64,000 bases of DNA from VRUE01 sp963805455 (GTDB lineage: Bacteria; Actinomycetota; Thermoleophilia; Solirubrobacterales; 70-9). The position numbers were made by a program, and so were the translations under genes. The notes beneath the pieces were generated by a model. That model was given only the letters and a program-made list of their open reading frames with translations. It did not search any database and had not been told where the DNA came from. Positions 42,026-50,566 of this stretch are shown in pieces (position 1 is the first letter of the stretch; each line of letters starts with the position of its first letter). The DNA is taken from the NCBI GenBank assembly GCA_963805455.1, contig CAWDUJ010000015.1:99478-163477 (forward strand), in the 5' to 3' direction.

Positions 42026-43405
42026 ATGAGGTTTCGCGGCGGCCTGACGACGATCCTGATTGCGCTCTGGGTATGCGCGGTGCCGCTCTGTGCCCCGGCC
42101 GCAGTGAAGCTCCATCGCTGCGACCTGGGGGCGGCGCGGCCGCTGCGCTGCGGCCACATTGAGACGCCGATGCGGCGCGGCGACCCATCCCTCGGAACGA
42201 CCAAGGTCGCGTTTGCGGTCAGGCCCCGCGGCGACCGCTCGCGGCCATCGCTGGGAACGATTCTCGCAACCGACGGCGGCCCCGGGTACGGGTCGACGGC
42301 GGCCCCATTCGTCCGCTCGGTCAACGCCGCCCTGGCGCCACTGCTGCGCAGGCGCGAGATCGTCTACGTCGACGCCCGGGGGACCGGCCGCTCGGACGCA
42401 CTCAACTGCCGCACCCTGCAGCGCGGCCTGATCCTCGAAAGCACCGCGATCGGCGAATGCGCGAACCAGCTCGGCCCGCGCTTCGCCGGCTACACGACCG
42501 GGGAAACCGCCGATGACCTCGACGCGGTCCGCAAAGCGCTCGAGCTCGGCAGGGTCTTCTACTACGGCGATTCCTACGGGACCCTGCTCGGCCAGGCCTA
42601 CGCGGTCCGTCATCCCGGCAGCCTGCGGGGACTGATCCTCGATTCCGCCTACCCGGCCGATGACCCCTACTACCGGACCCTGCTCCCGGCCGGTCTTGAC
42701 GGCCTCGAGATCGCCTGTCGCCGCGCTCCCGATTGCTCCGGGGACGCGGCCGGGCGCTACTCACGCGTCGTCCGCCGCTTCCATGCCCAGGGACGGCCGA
42801 CCGACAACCTGCTCAGCTTCCTGCTCCAGTCCGGCACCCTGGCGCCGCGGTCCTACCTCAGCCTCGACGAGGGCGACCGCCGCTACCTCGCCGGCGACCC
42901 GCGCCGCCTCAACCGCCTGATCGCGCCGGGCATTCCCGGACACGGCTCGATCCGGGAATTCACCTACGGGCTCGAGATCACCGTCGAGTGCAACGATTAT
43001 CCGCTGCTCTGGGACCCGTACTCATCGATCGACGACCGGATCCGCCAGCTGTCGACGTCGGTGAAGCGGATCCCCGCCGACAGCTTCGCCCCGTTCGGCG
43101 CCCGCGAGTACCTGCTCTCGCCGGCCTCGCACCTGACCAACTGCCTGACCTGGCCGGCGCCGCCGCCCGGAGGCCTGGAGCCGCCTGTGCCCGCCGGCTG
43201 GCGTGCCCCGACCAGCTTCCCGACGCTGATTCTCAGCGGCGAGGTCGACGACATCACCTCCGTCACCGAGGCGAAGCAGGTGAAGCGGCGCTTCCCGCGA
43301 TCGACCCTCAGCATCACACCCGATCGCGGCCATGTATCGAGCCTCTACTTCCCGTTCCGCTCCCCCGCGGTCGGGGTGATCCAGAAGTTCATTCGCACCA
43401 ACTGA
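42026..43405 (+). CDS. Secreted alpha/beta hydrolase (TAP-like peptidase, S33)
   Basis: 459 residues. Signal peptide GLTTILIALWVCAVPLCAPAA. Alpha/beta hydrolase core: TILATDGGPGYGS oxyanion loop, VYVDARGTGRSDALNC, nucleophile GDSYGT (Ser183), the acid in LILSGEVDDITSV, and His in DRGHVSS. The helical lid and terminal TAP-like C region fit tripeptidyl/prolyl aminopeptidases of Actinobacteria (S33). Several Cys suggest disulfides after export. Seven bp behind the surface protein, so possibly co-transcribed. Confidence 0.85.
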   Translation: MRFRGGLTTILIALWVCAVPLCAPAAVKLHRCDLGAARPLRCGHIETPMRRGDPSLGTTKVAFAVRPRGDRSRPSLGTILATDGGPGYGSTAAPFVRSVNAALAPLLRRREIVYVDARGTGRSDALNCRTLQRGLILESTAIGECANQLGPRFAGYTTGETADDLDAVRKALELGRVFYYGDSYGTLLGQAYAVRHPGSLRGLILDSAYPADDPYYRTLLPAGLDGLEIACRRAPDCSGDAAGRYSRVVRRFHAQGRPTDNLLSFLLQSGTLAPRSYLSLDEGDRRYLAGDPRRLNRLIAPGIPGHGSIREFTYGLEITVECNDYPLLWDPYSSIDDRIRQLSTSVKRIPADSFAPFGAREYLLSPASHLTNCLTWPAPPPGGLEPPVPAGWRAPTSFPTLILSGEVDDITSVTEAKQVKRRFPRSTLSITPDRGHVSSLYFPFRSPAVGVIQKFIRTN

Positions 43406-43463
43406 CTGCACGTGCGAAGATCGGCCCCGATCGTCAGAAGCCGTCGAATGAGGAGGAGCGAAG

Positions 43464-43868
43464 GTGTCAGCTGACCTGGTGAAGTGGAGGGGTGGGGGAC
43501 GGGCCAAAGCGGTGGTCCTCGTCCTTGCGGTGGGACTCGCGGGAGCAGCCTGGGCGGGATGCGGCAGCGACAGCACCTCCAACTCCGTCAACTCGATCCA
43601 GGAACAGCTCGAAGAAAAGGCCGACGAAGCCCAGAGCGAACTCGAAAAGAGCAGCGAACAGGTCAAGGAAGGCCTCGAAAAGGGCAGCGAAGAAGCGAAG
43701 AAGGGGATCGAAGAAGGCGGCAACACGACCAAGAACGGCATCAAGCAGGCCAAAGAAGAAGCGAAGAAGGCGGTCGAAGAAGGCACCGAACAGGCCGAAA
43801 AGGGCTTCGAAAAGGCCAAGAAGCAGGCCGAAAAGGGCATCGAAGAAGCCCAGAACCAGTCGCCCTGA
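43464..43868 (+). CDS. Lipoprotein with amphipathic 11-residue helical repeats
   Basis: 134 residues, GTG start with an AGGAGG-rich ribosome site. Lipoprotein signal (AVVLVLAVGLAGAAWAGC), then about 90 residues of highly charged helix made of short repeats such as EEAKKGIEEG, KEEAKKAVEEG, EQAEKGFEKAKK, resembling apolipoprotein-A/late-embryogenesis-type 11-mers. Expected to be a long surface helix or membrane-stress protein. Function unknown. The stop lies one base from the convergent gene's stop. Confidence 0.75.
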   Translation: MSADLVKWRGGGRAKAVVLVLAVGLAGAAWAGCGSDSTSNSVNSIQEQLEEKADEAQSELEKSSEQVKEGLEKGSEEAKKGIEEGGNTTKNGIKQAKEEAKKAVEEGTEQAEKGFEKAKKQAEKGIEEAQNQSP

Positions 43869-43869
43869 G

Positions 43870-44646
43870 CTAACGGACCCGGCAGACCCGGGTCAGGGTG
43901 GTGCTGAGGCGCTGCCCGTTGTCGAAGTCAAACCTGCCCTTGGCGAAGGCGAAGGGCCCACCGCTGAATCCGGCCGGCGCCGCGCAGCGGGCGCTGAGGA
44001 AGCTGCGCGCCTGGCCGCGGTAGCGGTACTGACGGTCGAACTTCAGTGAGAGGTCGGTGACGTAGCCGAGATCGGATGCGATTTCCGGAATCCGGGCGCT
44101 GAACACGGTTCCGAATTCGCCCTTGGCCGGGCGGGAGATCTTGAACCGCAGGACTATCGTCGTCTGCGCCGGGCTCGGGCCGTATATATGGAGGAGCAGC
44201 CCCGGCTTCTCGGGGCTTCCGCTGTTGAAGGCGAGGATCCGGCCCTCGACCGGGAAATGGTCTTTCGAGAAGTCGACCACCGCCCCGAAATTCCCGGTCC
44301 CGACCAGCGCCGGGCCGCAGCGTTCGAGAGCCTCGTCGGTCGAGGTCGATTGCAGAAGCCCCGATTGGCAGCGCGGCAGGCCGCGGGTGTAGACCTTGCT
44401 GTAACGGTTGACGGCGATCGAGATATGGCGCAGCCCGGGCGGCCGGCCACCGTTGACGCTCGAAACCGCGCCGCCGATCAGGACGCTGACCGGGGCATCT
44501 CGGTCGCGGGGAAGCACTTTAGGCGCGAAGCGGCCGTCGAAGTCGAGCCGCAGGTCTCCGCGCTGGGTGATCTCGGCCTGAGCCAGGCCGGCGCCGAGCA
44601 GGACCACGGCGCTCGCCGTGAGGACGAGAAAGCGTCGCATCTTCAT
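43870..44646 (-). CDS. Secreted protein, unknown function
   Basis: 258 residues. Signal peptide RRFLVLTASAVVLLGAGLAQA. Beta-rich mature domain: GDLRLDFDGRFAPKVLPRDRDAPVSV, then LRHISIAVNRYSKVYTRGLPRC, a Cys-rich middle, FPVEGRILAFNSGSP and a strand ending in FDFDNGQRLSTTLTRVCRVR. Secreted proteins with the 'PRDRDAPVSV' segment are recurrent in Solirubrobacterales to my knowledge, with no assigned role. ATG 44646 or the ATG six bases later can start it. Confidence 0.7.
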   Translation of the reverse strand: MKMRRFLVLTASAVVLLGAGLAQAEITQRGDLRLDFDGRFAPKVLPRDRDAPVSVLIGGAVSSVNGGRPPGLRHISIAVNRYSKVYTRGLPRCQSGLLQSTSTDEALERCGPALVGTGNFGAVVDFSKDHFPVEGRILAFNSGSPEKPGLLLHIYGPSPAQTTIVLRFKISRPAKGEFGTVFSARIPEIASDLGYVTDLSLKFDRQYRYRGQARSFLSARCAAPAGFSGGPFAFAKGRFDFDNGQRLSTTLTRVCRVR

Positions 44647-44706
44647 TTCAGTCTAGGGGCGTGATAGCAGGGGAATCGTTAGGTCTTGACTAGGCTTCGA
44701 TTGCTG

Positions 44707-45093
44707 ATGGCGAGCCGAGATGACGTCGACAAATGGATCGCCGCCTACGAGCGGGCCTGGCGGTCGGCGGGCACCGGACAGCTCGCCGACCTCTTCGCAG
44801 AGGATGGCAGCTATCGGATGTCGCCTTACGAAGAGCCCGCCCGCGGCCTCGAGCAGATCGCCGCTCTGTGGGAGCGCGAGCGCGAGGGGCCCGACGAGGG
44901 ATTCGAGATGCGCCACGAGGTGTTGGCGGTCGAGGGCGACACCGCCGTGGTCAGGGTCGAGGTCGAGTACGCGAGGGGGACCGAGTACCGCGACCTCTGG
45001 GTGATCCGGCTCGACCCCGAGGGCCGCTGCCGCGACTTCGAGGAGTGGGCCTACTGGCCCGACAAGGACCCGTATCCAAAAGGCGACGAGTGA
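44707..45093 (+). CDS. NTF2-like/SnoaL-like protein
   Basis: 128 residues from the ATG at 44707. Cone-fold pattern: DDVDKWIAAYERAWRSAGTGQLADLFAEDGSYRMSP (first helices), GLEQIAALWERE, then strands EGDTAVVRVEVEYA and YRDLWVIRLDPEGRCRDFEEWAYWP. Such proteins bind or isomerise small hydrophobic ligands. The next gene starts with a GTG overlapping its stop (GTGA). Confidence 0.8.
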   Translation: MASRDDVDKWIAAYERAWRSAGTGQLADLFAEDGSYRMSPYEEPARGLEQIAALWEREREGPDEGFEMRHEVLAVEGDTAVVRVEVEYARGTEYRDLWVIRLDPEGRCRDFEEWAYWPDKDPYPKGDE

Positions 45094-45551
45094 AGACGCA
45101 CACCGCGTACATGACCTTCAACATCGCCGAGCGCCGCGCGCTGGTCCGGATCACCGAGGAGGTCCAGGCGGCTGTCGACGAGGCCGGGATCGCGGAGGGA
45201 ATGGTGCTGGTCTCGGCGATGCACATCACCGCCGGGGTCTGGGTCAACGACGACGAGCCCGGCCTGCACGAGGACACCCTCGAGTGGCTCGACAAGATCG
45301 CCCCGCCGAGTTGGAAGCCGGCCGCCAACGAGGTCGCCGAGGAGCTGGTCCCGGACGGCGGCGACTACCGCCACCATCGCGGCGGCGAGGACAACGGCGA
45401 CGCCCACTTCAAGAACCTCCTGATGCACCACCAGGTGATCGTCCCGATCACCGCCGGCCGCCTCGACCTAGGGCCCTGGCAGCAGGTCTTCTACTGCGAG
45501 TTCGACGGCCGCCGGCAGAAGCGGCTGGTGATCAAGGCGATGGGGGAGTGA
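45090..45551 (+). CDS. YjbQ/UPF0047 family protein
   Basis: 153 residues. Conserved family marks: VSAMHITAGVWVNDDEPGLHEDTLEWLDKIAP, YRHHRGGEDNGDAHFKNLLMHHQVIVPI and LGPWQQVFYCEFDG (given here by segments; His-rich metal site HHxxG...H). YjbQ is a small trimeric metal-binding protein with reported weak thiamin-phosphate synthase activity. Coupled to the NTF2-like gene. Confidence 0.9.
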   Translation: MKTHTAYMTFNIAERRALVRITEEVQAAVDEAGIAEGMVLVSAMHITAGVWVNDDEPGLHEDTLEWLDKIAPPSWKPAANEVAEELVPDGGDYRHHRGGEDNGDAHFKNLLMHHQVIVPITAGRLDLGPWQQVFYCEFDGRRQKRLVIKAMGE

Positions 45552-45552
45552 C

Positions 45553-46419
45553 CTATTTCGGGTCGCGGGTCTCGCCGGGATGAGTGATGCGATCGACGCC
45601 CTGCCGAACTTCCTCGGCCGCTTCGCGGGTCGCGGCCAGGGCCTCCTGGGTGACGGCGGCGACGCCCTCGCTCGGCTTGCCGCCGATCATGTCCCGGAAC
45701 GCGTTCTTGAACTTCTCGGTGCGGCGATCCGGCGCGAAGCGCTGATCCGCCTCCCCCTGCTTGGTCGGGTTCCGGTCGCGGTAGCGGCGCCGGGCCCAGG
45801 GTGAGCCAGGCTTGCCGATCCGGATCGCGCCGTAGATCCCGACCGGGGCGAAGAAGAACCCGATCGTCCCGTGCAGGAGCCGCTGCTTGGCAAAGCAGAT
45901 CGCGACGACGCCGAGCACGACCGCGGCGCTGATCAGGCTGCCGATGGTCTGCTCGAGCGATCCGGTCTCCCAGGTGAAGGGAGTGAGGCCGAGAAGGATC
46001 AGGCCCATCGCCGCGACGGCGATCACCGTCGCGTCGATCGAGACCCGGCCCTGCTCGGACCAGTAGACGTCTTCGAGGTAGACCCAGAGCGCGAACTCGT
46101 CGATCGTCAGCCCGGCGCCGACGCCGAAGGCGAAGGCGCAGATTTCCGTGTAGGGGCTGTCGCCGAGCACGGTGAACCCGATCGCGCCCGAGATCATCAT
46201 CGTCACGATCCCGAATACCAGGTGGTGGAGGTGGACGCCGCTCTCGCTGACGACGCTGCCGGGCCACCAGGGGACCTTCGGGCTGCGCATCAGGCGGGTG
46301 CTCATCCTGATGAAGCCGAAGGAGAGCAGAAACCCGACGAGGACGAGGAACAGGCCCTGCTTTTCTTCGGCGACGATCTGGTCGTTCCAGAAGTCGGCGA
46401 ATATCGAGGCGGTGGTCAT
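45553..46419 (-). CDS. Conserved integral membrane protein
   Basis: 288 residues from the ATG at 46419. Six to seven membrane segments: LVLVGFLLSFGFIRM, LHHLVFGIVTMMISGAIGFTV, FAFGVGAGLTIDEFALWVYL, VSIDATVIAVAAMGLILLGL, ISAAVVLGVVAICF and LHGTIGFFFAPVGIYGAIR. The VHLHHLVFGI and GLTIDEFALW patterns recur in an uncharacterised actinobacterial membrane family. A cytosolic basic tail (RRRYRDRNPTKQ) contains a helical segment. It overlaps the frame-corrected upstream gene (ATGA), so both belong to a four-gene minus-strand unit. Confidence 0.75.
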   Translation of the reverse strand: MTTASIFADFWNDQIVAEEKQGLFLVLVGFLLSFGFIRMSTRLMRSPKVPWWPGSVVSESGVHLHHLVFGIVTMMISGAIGFTVLGDSPYTEICAFAFGVGAGLTIDEFALWVYLEDVYWSEQGRVSIDATVIAVAAMGLILLGLTPFTWETGSLEQTIGSLISAAVVLGVVAICFAKQRLLHGTIGFFFAPVGIYGAIRIGKPGSPWARRRYRDRNPTKQGEADQRFAPDRRTEKFKNAFRDMIGGKPSEGVAAVTQEALAATREAAEEVRQGVDRITHPGETRDPK

Positions 46420-47166
46420 CGGCCGGGGATCGAGTGTATCCGCGGCCCGGAGCTCTCCTTTTCGCGGATCAGCTCGACGGTGAGGAGCACCGCGGCGACC
46501 GCGTAGAACGGCGTCGTCGCCAGATTCGAGAGGACGTCGGCGATCCAGTCGGCGACGAACCGCGTTCCCGATCAGGTCATGGGGGATGTTCGTGAGGAGC
46601 TGTGTCAGGCCGTCGCCGATCAGCTCGATCGGCAACAGGACCGCCAGAACCGTCCAGAACCTGCCGCGGACGAGGGCGACACTGCGCCGGAGGGCGGCGC
46701 GCACGGTGCCTCCCTCGATCTCGACGATCGGCGCCGCGAGAGCAAGGAAGACGAAGGCGAGGACGCCGGGGGCGAAGAGGAGGAGGAACCCGATCGCGAC
46801 GACGACGGCGTAGATCACGTCGATCGCGATCAGCCGCCCGTACTCGACCTCACGCGCGATCTCTCCCAGCTTCGGGGGCTCATGGTTCTCGTGCTCTCCG
46901 GTCATCAGCGCCGCGACCGCGCCGGTGTAGAAGACCTCGCCCAACAGGCCGGTGATCGCGAGGACGATCAGGGCGAGCGCGGTGCCGAGGATCTCGGCGA
47001 AGCTGCCGAATTCGATCGCTCCGTCCTCGACCGTGGCCGCCAGCGCGTGGAGAAGGCCGACGGGTATGAAGACGACCGCGCCGATCAGCAGCAGCCTCGG
47101 GGTCCAGCCCAGATACAGACGCCAGATCCCGGCGTAGGCGCCGCGGATGGTGAGGCTGCGGGACAC
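46416..47166 (-). CDS. Glycerophosphodiester-phosphodiesterase-membrane-like protein, frameshifted
   Basis: From a GTG at 47166: about six hydrophobic segments (LYLGWTPRLLLIGAVVF, ALALIVLAITGLLGEVFYTG, VIYAVVVAIGFLLLFAPGV, AFVFLALAAPIVEIEGG) and VRAALRRSVALVRGRFW, a pattern of DUF-type 'YciC/GPDPase membrane' proteins. After HDLIGNA near 46560 the frame shifts by one base: the frame that continues sensibly reads FVADWIADVLSNLATTPFYAVAAVLLTVELI and ends at 46416, overlapping the next ATG. Read without correction, the frame fuses into the downstream gene. Family name tentative. Confidence 0.65.
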
Positions 47167-47168
47167 GC

Positions 47169-47501
47169 TCAGCGGTGCCGTCGCCGGCCGGCGGGCTTGC
47201 GGCCCCTCGCCTCGAGCTTCGAGCGCGACGACTCGTTCGCCGGCACCCGATTCAGCTGGCGCAGCTCCGGCACCAGCAGTTCTTCGGCGCAGCGCCGGTG
47301 CCAGTGATGGTGCTCGGTGCCGCCGAGCCGGAGCACGTACTGGACGACGACGTGCTCAGAGCCGATCTCGATCTCACCGTGGCAGCCGGGACAGCGGTAG
47401 AGCTTCTGCGAGATGTTGCGGATCAGCCATGCCTCGTTGCCTTCGTCGTCGAGGCCGCGCAGGCTCCAGCGAGTGCTGGGCAGCCCGGCGAGGTCGCTCA
47501 T
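47169..47501 (-). CDS. Small zinc-ribbon-like protein
   Basis: 110 residues. Likely metal site: Cys37 and Cys40 (RCPGCHGEI), then His68 and Cys71 (HHHWHRRC). N-terminal Trp-rich strand (STRWSLRGLDDEGNEAWLIRN), basic tail rich in Arg/Lys. This small family is common in Actinobacteria (sometimes named ATP/GTP-binding without evidence). Two bp before the next gene in the same unit. Confidence 0.72.
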   Translation of the reverse strand: MSDLAGLPSTRWSLRGLDDEGNEAWLIRNISQKLYRCPGCHGEIEIGSEHVVVQYVLRLGGTEHHHWHRRCAEELLVPELRQLNRVPANESSRSKLEARGRKPAGRRRHR

Positions 47502-47505
47502 TGCG

Positions 47506-47892
47506 CTACTCCCTCGAGGCGAGCCAGGCGAACCCGGCGGCCATCGCGACGTTGGCGACGCCGGCGAGGCGGAGGCCGAGCTTCGCTCCCGGCCGGCTCA
47601 GCGCCGGCGAGGCCGACCAGAGGACGTCGGTGGCGATCTCGGTCCCGCGCAGCCAGGCCAGCGCCCACCAGTCGCGCTCCTCGCCGCGCAGGGCGGCGAC
47701 GGTGTGGGCCGCGGCGAAGGTGAGCCAGACCGGGCCGGAGCGGCGGAATAGGTGTGCCGCGTCGGGGGAGGGCTCGTCGTGACCGAGGACCCGGAGGGTC
47801 GCCTCGGGTGCCGCGATCGCCGCCGACCCGAGGGCGAGATCGAAGGCAATCATGTTGCGGTTCGTGATTCGAAGCGCCTGTTCGAACGTCAT
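47506..47892 (-). CDS. Small membrane protein, unknown
   Basis: 128 residues. Starts MTFEQALRITNRNMIAFDLA. Three to four hydrophobic stretches (ALGSAAIAAPEATLRVLG, GPVWLTFAAAHTVAALRG, WWALAWLRGTEIATDVLW, GLRLAGVANVAMAAGFAWLA). First gene of the minus-strand unit reaching to 45553. No family recognised. Divergent from the RpiR-type regulator. Confidence 0.68.
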   Translation of the reverse strand: MTFEQALRITNRNMIAFDLALGSAAIAAPEATLRVLGHDEPSPDAAHLFRRSGPVWLTFAAAHTVAALRGEERDWWALAWLRGTEIATDVLWSASPALSRPGAKLGLRLAGVANVAMAAGFAWLASRE

Positions 47893-47953
47893 CTGCAGGC
47901 TTCATCCAACCAGATTGGAAGGGAAAGCCTGCGTCCCGGCGAAATGGACCGCC

Positions 47954-48808
47954 GTGACCAAGACAGCCACCAAATCCCCCCAGCTGACCAGTCTCTCCGA
48001 GTACATCCAGGAGCGCTTCGACGAGTTCTCCCGATCCCAGAAAGACGTTGCCCGCTACATCGTCGACCATCTCGACGAGGCGGCCTTCCTCACCGCCGAG
48101 GAGCTCGCGAGACGCGCGAGCACCTCATCCTCGACCGTCGTCCGCTTCTCACAGGCGCTCGGATTCGAGGGCTATCCCGAGCTTCAGCAGGCTGCGATCG
48201 AGGAGTACCGGACCACCGCGGTGGCCAACAACGGCGCCGCGAACAGCAGCGCCCTCTTCTCCTTCGACCACTCCGAGCTCGAGGGATCGCTCAGCACCGA
48301 CCACTCGAACCTCGAGGAAACCGCGCGGCACCTGACGCGCGAGCAGGTCGACGGCGCCGTCGCCGCACTCGCCGAAGCGCAGCGCGTCGTGGTCGTCGGG
48401 GTCGACCAGATGGCCTTCTTCGCCAGCTACCTGCGGCACATGCTGAGCCTGCTCGACATCCGCGCCGAAATCGTCGCCAGTACCGGGGGCGAGTCGCTGC
48501 AGCGACTGGGGCGGATCGACGAGGAGACACTCGTCATCGTCCTCTCGTCGGGCCGCGCCCACCCGCTGCTGCTGCGGGCGATGAAGCTGGCAATGCACCG
48601 CCGCGCGCGTACCCTCGCCATCTCCGACGCCTCGATGTCGGAGGTCGGCGAGCACGCCGAGCAGACGCTCTACTTCTCCTCCAACAGCCCCTCCTTCGCG
48701 CGCTCCAACACGGCGCTGATGGCGCTCGTCCAGGGCCTGGCCCACGGCCTCTACGCCCGCGACGAAGCCGTGCACAAAGACCGCATCCGCGCCTACAAAC
48801 TCAAGTAA
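47954..48808 (+). CDS. MurR/RpiR family transcriptional regulator
   Basis: 284 residues from a GTG. N-terminal RpiR helix-turn-helix (LSEYIQERFDEFSRSQKDVARYIV, EELARRASTSSSTVVRFSQALGFEGYPELQQ) and a C-terminal SIS sugar-phosphate domain (VDGAVAALAEAQRVVVVGVDQMAFFASYLRHML ... LVIVLSSGRAHPLLL). RpiR proteins answer to phosphosugars. The nearest downstream genes are pdxS and pdxT, whose substrates include ribose-5-phosphate, so a link is possible but not shown. Confidence 0.88.
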   Translation: MTKTATKSPQLTSLSEYIQERFDEFSRSQKDVARYIVDHLDEAAFLTAEELARRASTSSSTVVRFSQALGFEGYPELQQAAIEEYRTTAVANNGAANSSALFSFDHSELEGSLSTDHSNLEETARHLTREQVDGAVAALAEAQRVVVVGVDQMAFFASYLRHMLSLLDIRAEIVASTGGESLQRLGRIDEETLVIVLSSGRAHPLLLRAMKLAMHRRARTLAISDASMSEVGEHAEQTLYFSSNSPSFARSNTALMALVQGLAHGLYARDEAVHKDRIRAYKLK

Positions 48809-48944
48809 CGCCACGGTCCGCAGAGTGGCGTCAACTGGTTCGCGGGCGCCGATGCGGCGGTCGGGTGCTGGAATATTCCGCCGCCTGCTCCGCCTCCGCG
48901 CGGGCGCGCTGATCACAACCGGCTGTCTCGCACCCGCGCTCCGG

Positions 48945-49048
48945 CGTCCGGGGGTGCGCGGTGCTGGGTGGTCCACCAATTAGCGAGGGTCACGATCTGA
49001 TTTTCCGCGAGCGGCGCCGATACGGCGCGCAGGCGCCACCCCCGGACG
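48945..49048. promoter_or_regulatory. 12-bp inverted repeat upstream of pdxS
   Basis: CGTCCGGGGGTG (48945-48956) is exactly inverted as CACCCCCGGACG (49037-49048), 80 bp apart, in the gap between the regulator and pdxS. It could be paired operator half-sites or an mRNA fold. High local GC makes chance matches more likely. Confidence 0.3.
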
Positions 49049-49082
49049 CGAAGCGGAGGAGGTGGCGCTTTATATTGCTGTC

Positions 49083-49970
49083 ATGGCCGAACACGCGACT
49101 TTCCGGCTGAAGACGGGCCTCGCCGAGATGCTGAAAGGCGGCGTGATCATGGACGTGGTCACGCCCGAGCAGGCGCGGATCGCGGAGGAGGCGGGGGCCT
49201 GCGCGGTGATGGCGCTCGAGCGCGTCCCGGCCGACATCCGCAGGGACGGTGGTGTCGCACGGATGTCGGACCCGGCGATGATCAAGGGGATCCAGGAGGC
49301 GGTGACGATTCCGGTCATGGCGAAGGCGAGAATCGGACACTTCGCCGAGGCCCAGGTCCTCGAATCGCTCGAGGTCGACTACATCGACGAGTCCGAGGTG
49401 CTGACCCCGGCCGACGAGAGCAACCACATCGACAAGTTCGCCTTCGAGGTCCCGTTTGTCTGCGGCGCGACAACCCTCGGCGAGGCGCTGCGGCGGCTCG
49501 GTGAGGGGGCGGCGATGATCCGCTCCAAGGGCGAGGCCGGCACCGGCAACGTCGTCGAGGCGGTCCGCCACATGCGCGAGATCACCGGCGGGATCAAGTG
49601 GCTTACACAGCTCCGGCCCGAGGAGCTCGCCGGCGCAGCCAAGCAGCACCAGGCCCCGCTCGAGGTCGTCCGCGCGGTCGCCGAGGCCGGCCGTCTGCCG
49701 GTGCCGCTGTTCTGCGCGGGGGGCATCGCAACCCCGGCCGACGCGGCGCTGATGATGCAGCTGGGCGCCGAGGGGAACTTCGTCGGGTCGGGGATCTTCA
49801 AGAGCGCCGACCCCGAGCGGATGGCGAAGGCGATCGTCGAGGCGACAACCCACCACAGCGACCCCGAGCGGGTCGCGGCGGCGTCGATCGGGCTCGGCGA
49901 GGCGATGCCGGGCCTGGAGATCTCGGAGCTGGCGGCGGCCGACGCTCTCCTTCAGGACCGCGGTGCCTGA
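49083..49970 (+). CDS. pdxS: Pyridoxal 5'-phosphate synthase lyase subunit
   Basis: 295 residues from the ATG at 49083; a GTG at 49062 has its purine run too close and adds seven odd residues. TIM-barrel with the PdxS signatures: LKGGVIMDVVTPEQARIAEEAGA, ALERVPADIR, MAKARIGHFAEAQVLE (substrate Lys), DESEVLTPADE, and RSKGEAGTGNVVEAVRHMR (second Lys region). It condenses ribose-5-phosphate, glyceraldehyde-3-phosphate and ammonia into PLP. TATATT just upstream may be a -10 of a short-leader transcript. pdxT starts two bases after. Confidence 0.96.
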   Translation: MAEHATFRLKTGLAEMLKGGVIMDVVTPEQARIAEEAGACAVMALERVPADIRRDGGVARMSDPAMIKGIQEAVTIPVMAKARIGHFAEAQVLESLEVDYIDESEVLTPADESNHIDKFAFEVPFVCGATTLGEALRRLGEGAAMIRSKGEAGTGNVVEAVRHMREITGGIKWLTQLRPEELAGAAKQHQAPLEVVRAVAEAGRLPVPLFCAGGIATPADAALMMQLGAEGNFVGSGIFKSADPERMAKAIVEATTHHSDPERVAAASIGLGEAMPGLEISELAAADALLQDRGA

Positions 49971-49972
49971 GA

Positions 49973-50566
49973 TTGGGATCTGAGCTGCGGATCGGCGTAC
50001 TCGCGATCCAGGGAGGCTTCGAAGCCCACGTCCGAATGCTGCGCGGTCTCGGCGCCGACGCATCCGAGGTCCGGGTCGAGGCCGAACTGGCCGACCTCGA
50101 CGGTCTGGTCATCCCCGGCGGCGAGAGCACGGCGATCGTCAAGGGAATCAGGGCCGAGGGCCTCGAGGCCCCGATCCGGGCCCACCACGAGGCGGGACGG
50201 GCGATATTCGGCACCTGCGCCGGGATGATCGTCTGCGACGACGCCCACCTCGGGCTGATCGACGCGACCGCACGTCGCAACGCGTTCGGCCGCCAACTCC
50301 AGAGCTTCGAGGCCGACCTCGCGATCGAGGGGATCGGCGATGACCCGCTGCGAGCGATATTCATCCGCGCCCCGTGGATCGAGCGCGTCGGCGCCGGGGT
50401 CGATGTCCTCGCCGAGTACGACGGTCACCCGGTCGCGGTCCGCGAAGGCGCGGTGATCGCCACCGCGTTCCACCCGGAGCTGACCGACGATTCACGGCTC
50501 CACGCACTGTTCATGGCCATCACGACAGAAGCGCGGAAGCGCGCGCACGAGGAGGCAAAGAGTTGA
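49973..50566 (+). CDS. pdxT: PLP synthase glutaminase subunit
   Basis: 197 residues, TTG start. Class I glutaminase: IGVLAIQGGFEAH, LVIPGGESTAI, nucleophile Cys82 (GTCAGMI), and AFHPELTDD with the catalytic His/Glu. It supplies ammonia to PdxS in the 12+12 complex. The stop overlaps the M29 peptidase start (TTGA). Confidence 0.95.
   Translation: MGSELRIGVLAIQGGFEAHVRMLRGLGADASEVRVEAELADLDGLVIPGGESTAIVKGIRAEGLEAPIRAHHEAGRAIFGTCAGMIVCDDAHLGLIDATARRNAFGRQLQSFEADLAIEGIGDDPLRAIFIRAPWIERVGAGVDVLAEYDGHPVAVREGAVIATAFHPELTDDSRLHALFMAITTEARKRAHEEAKS

Noticed and set aside
45553..47166. One 537-residue fused membrane protein
   Set aside because: The middle (after HDLIGNA) is Arg-rich nonsense, whereas a one-base shift restores a sensible C-terminus and a stop overlapping the next ATG, so two genes are present.
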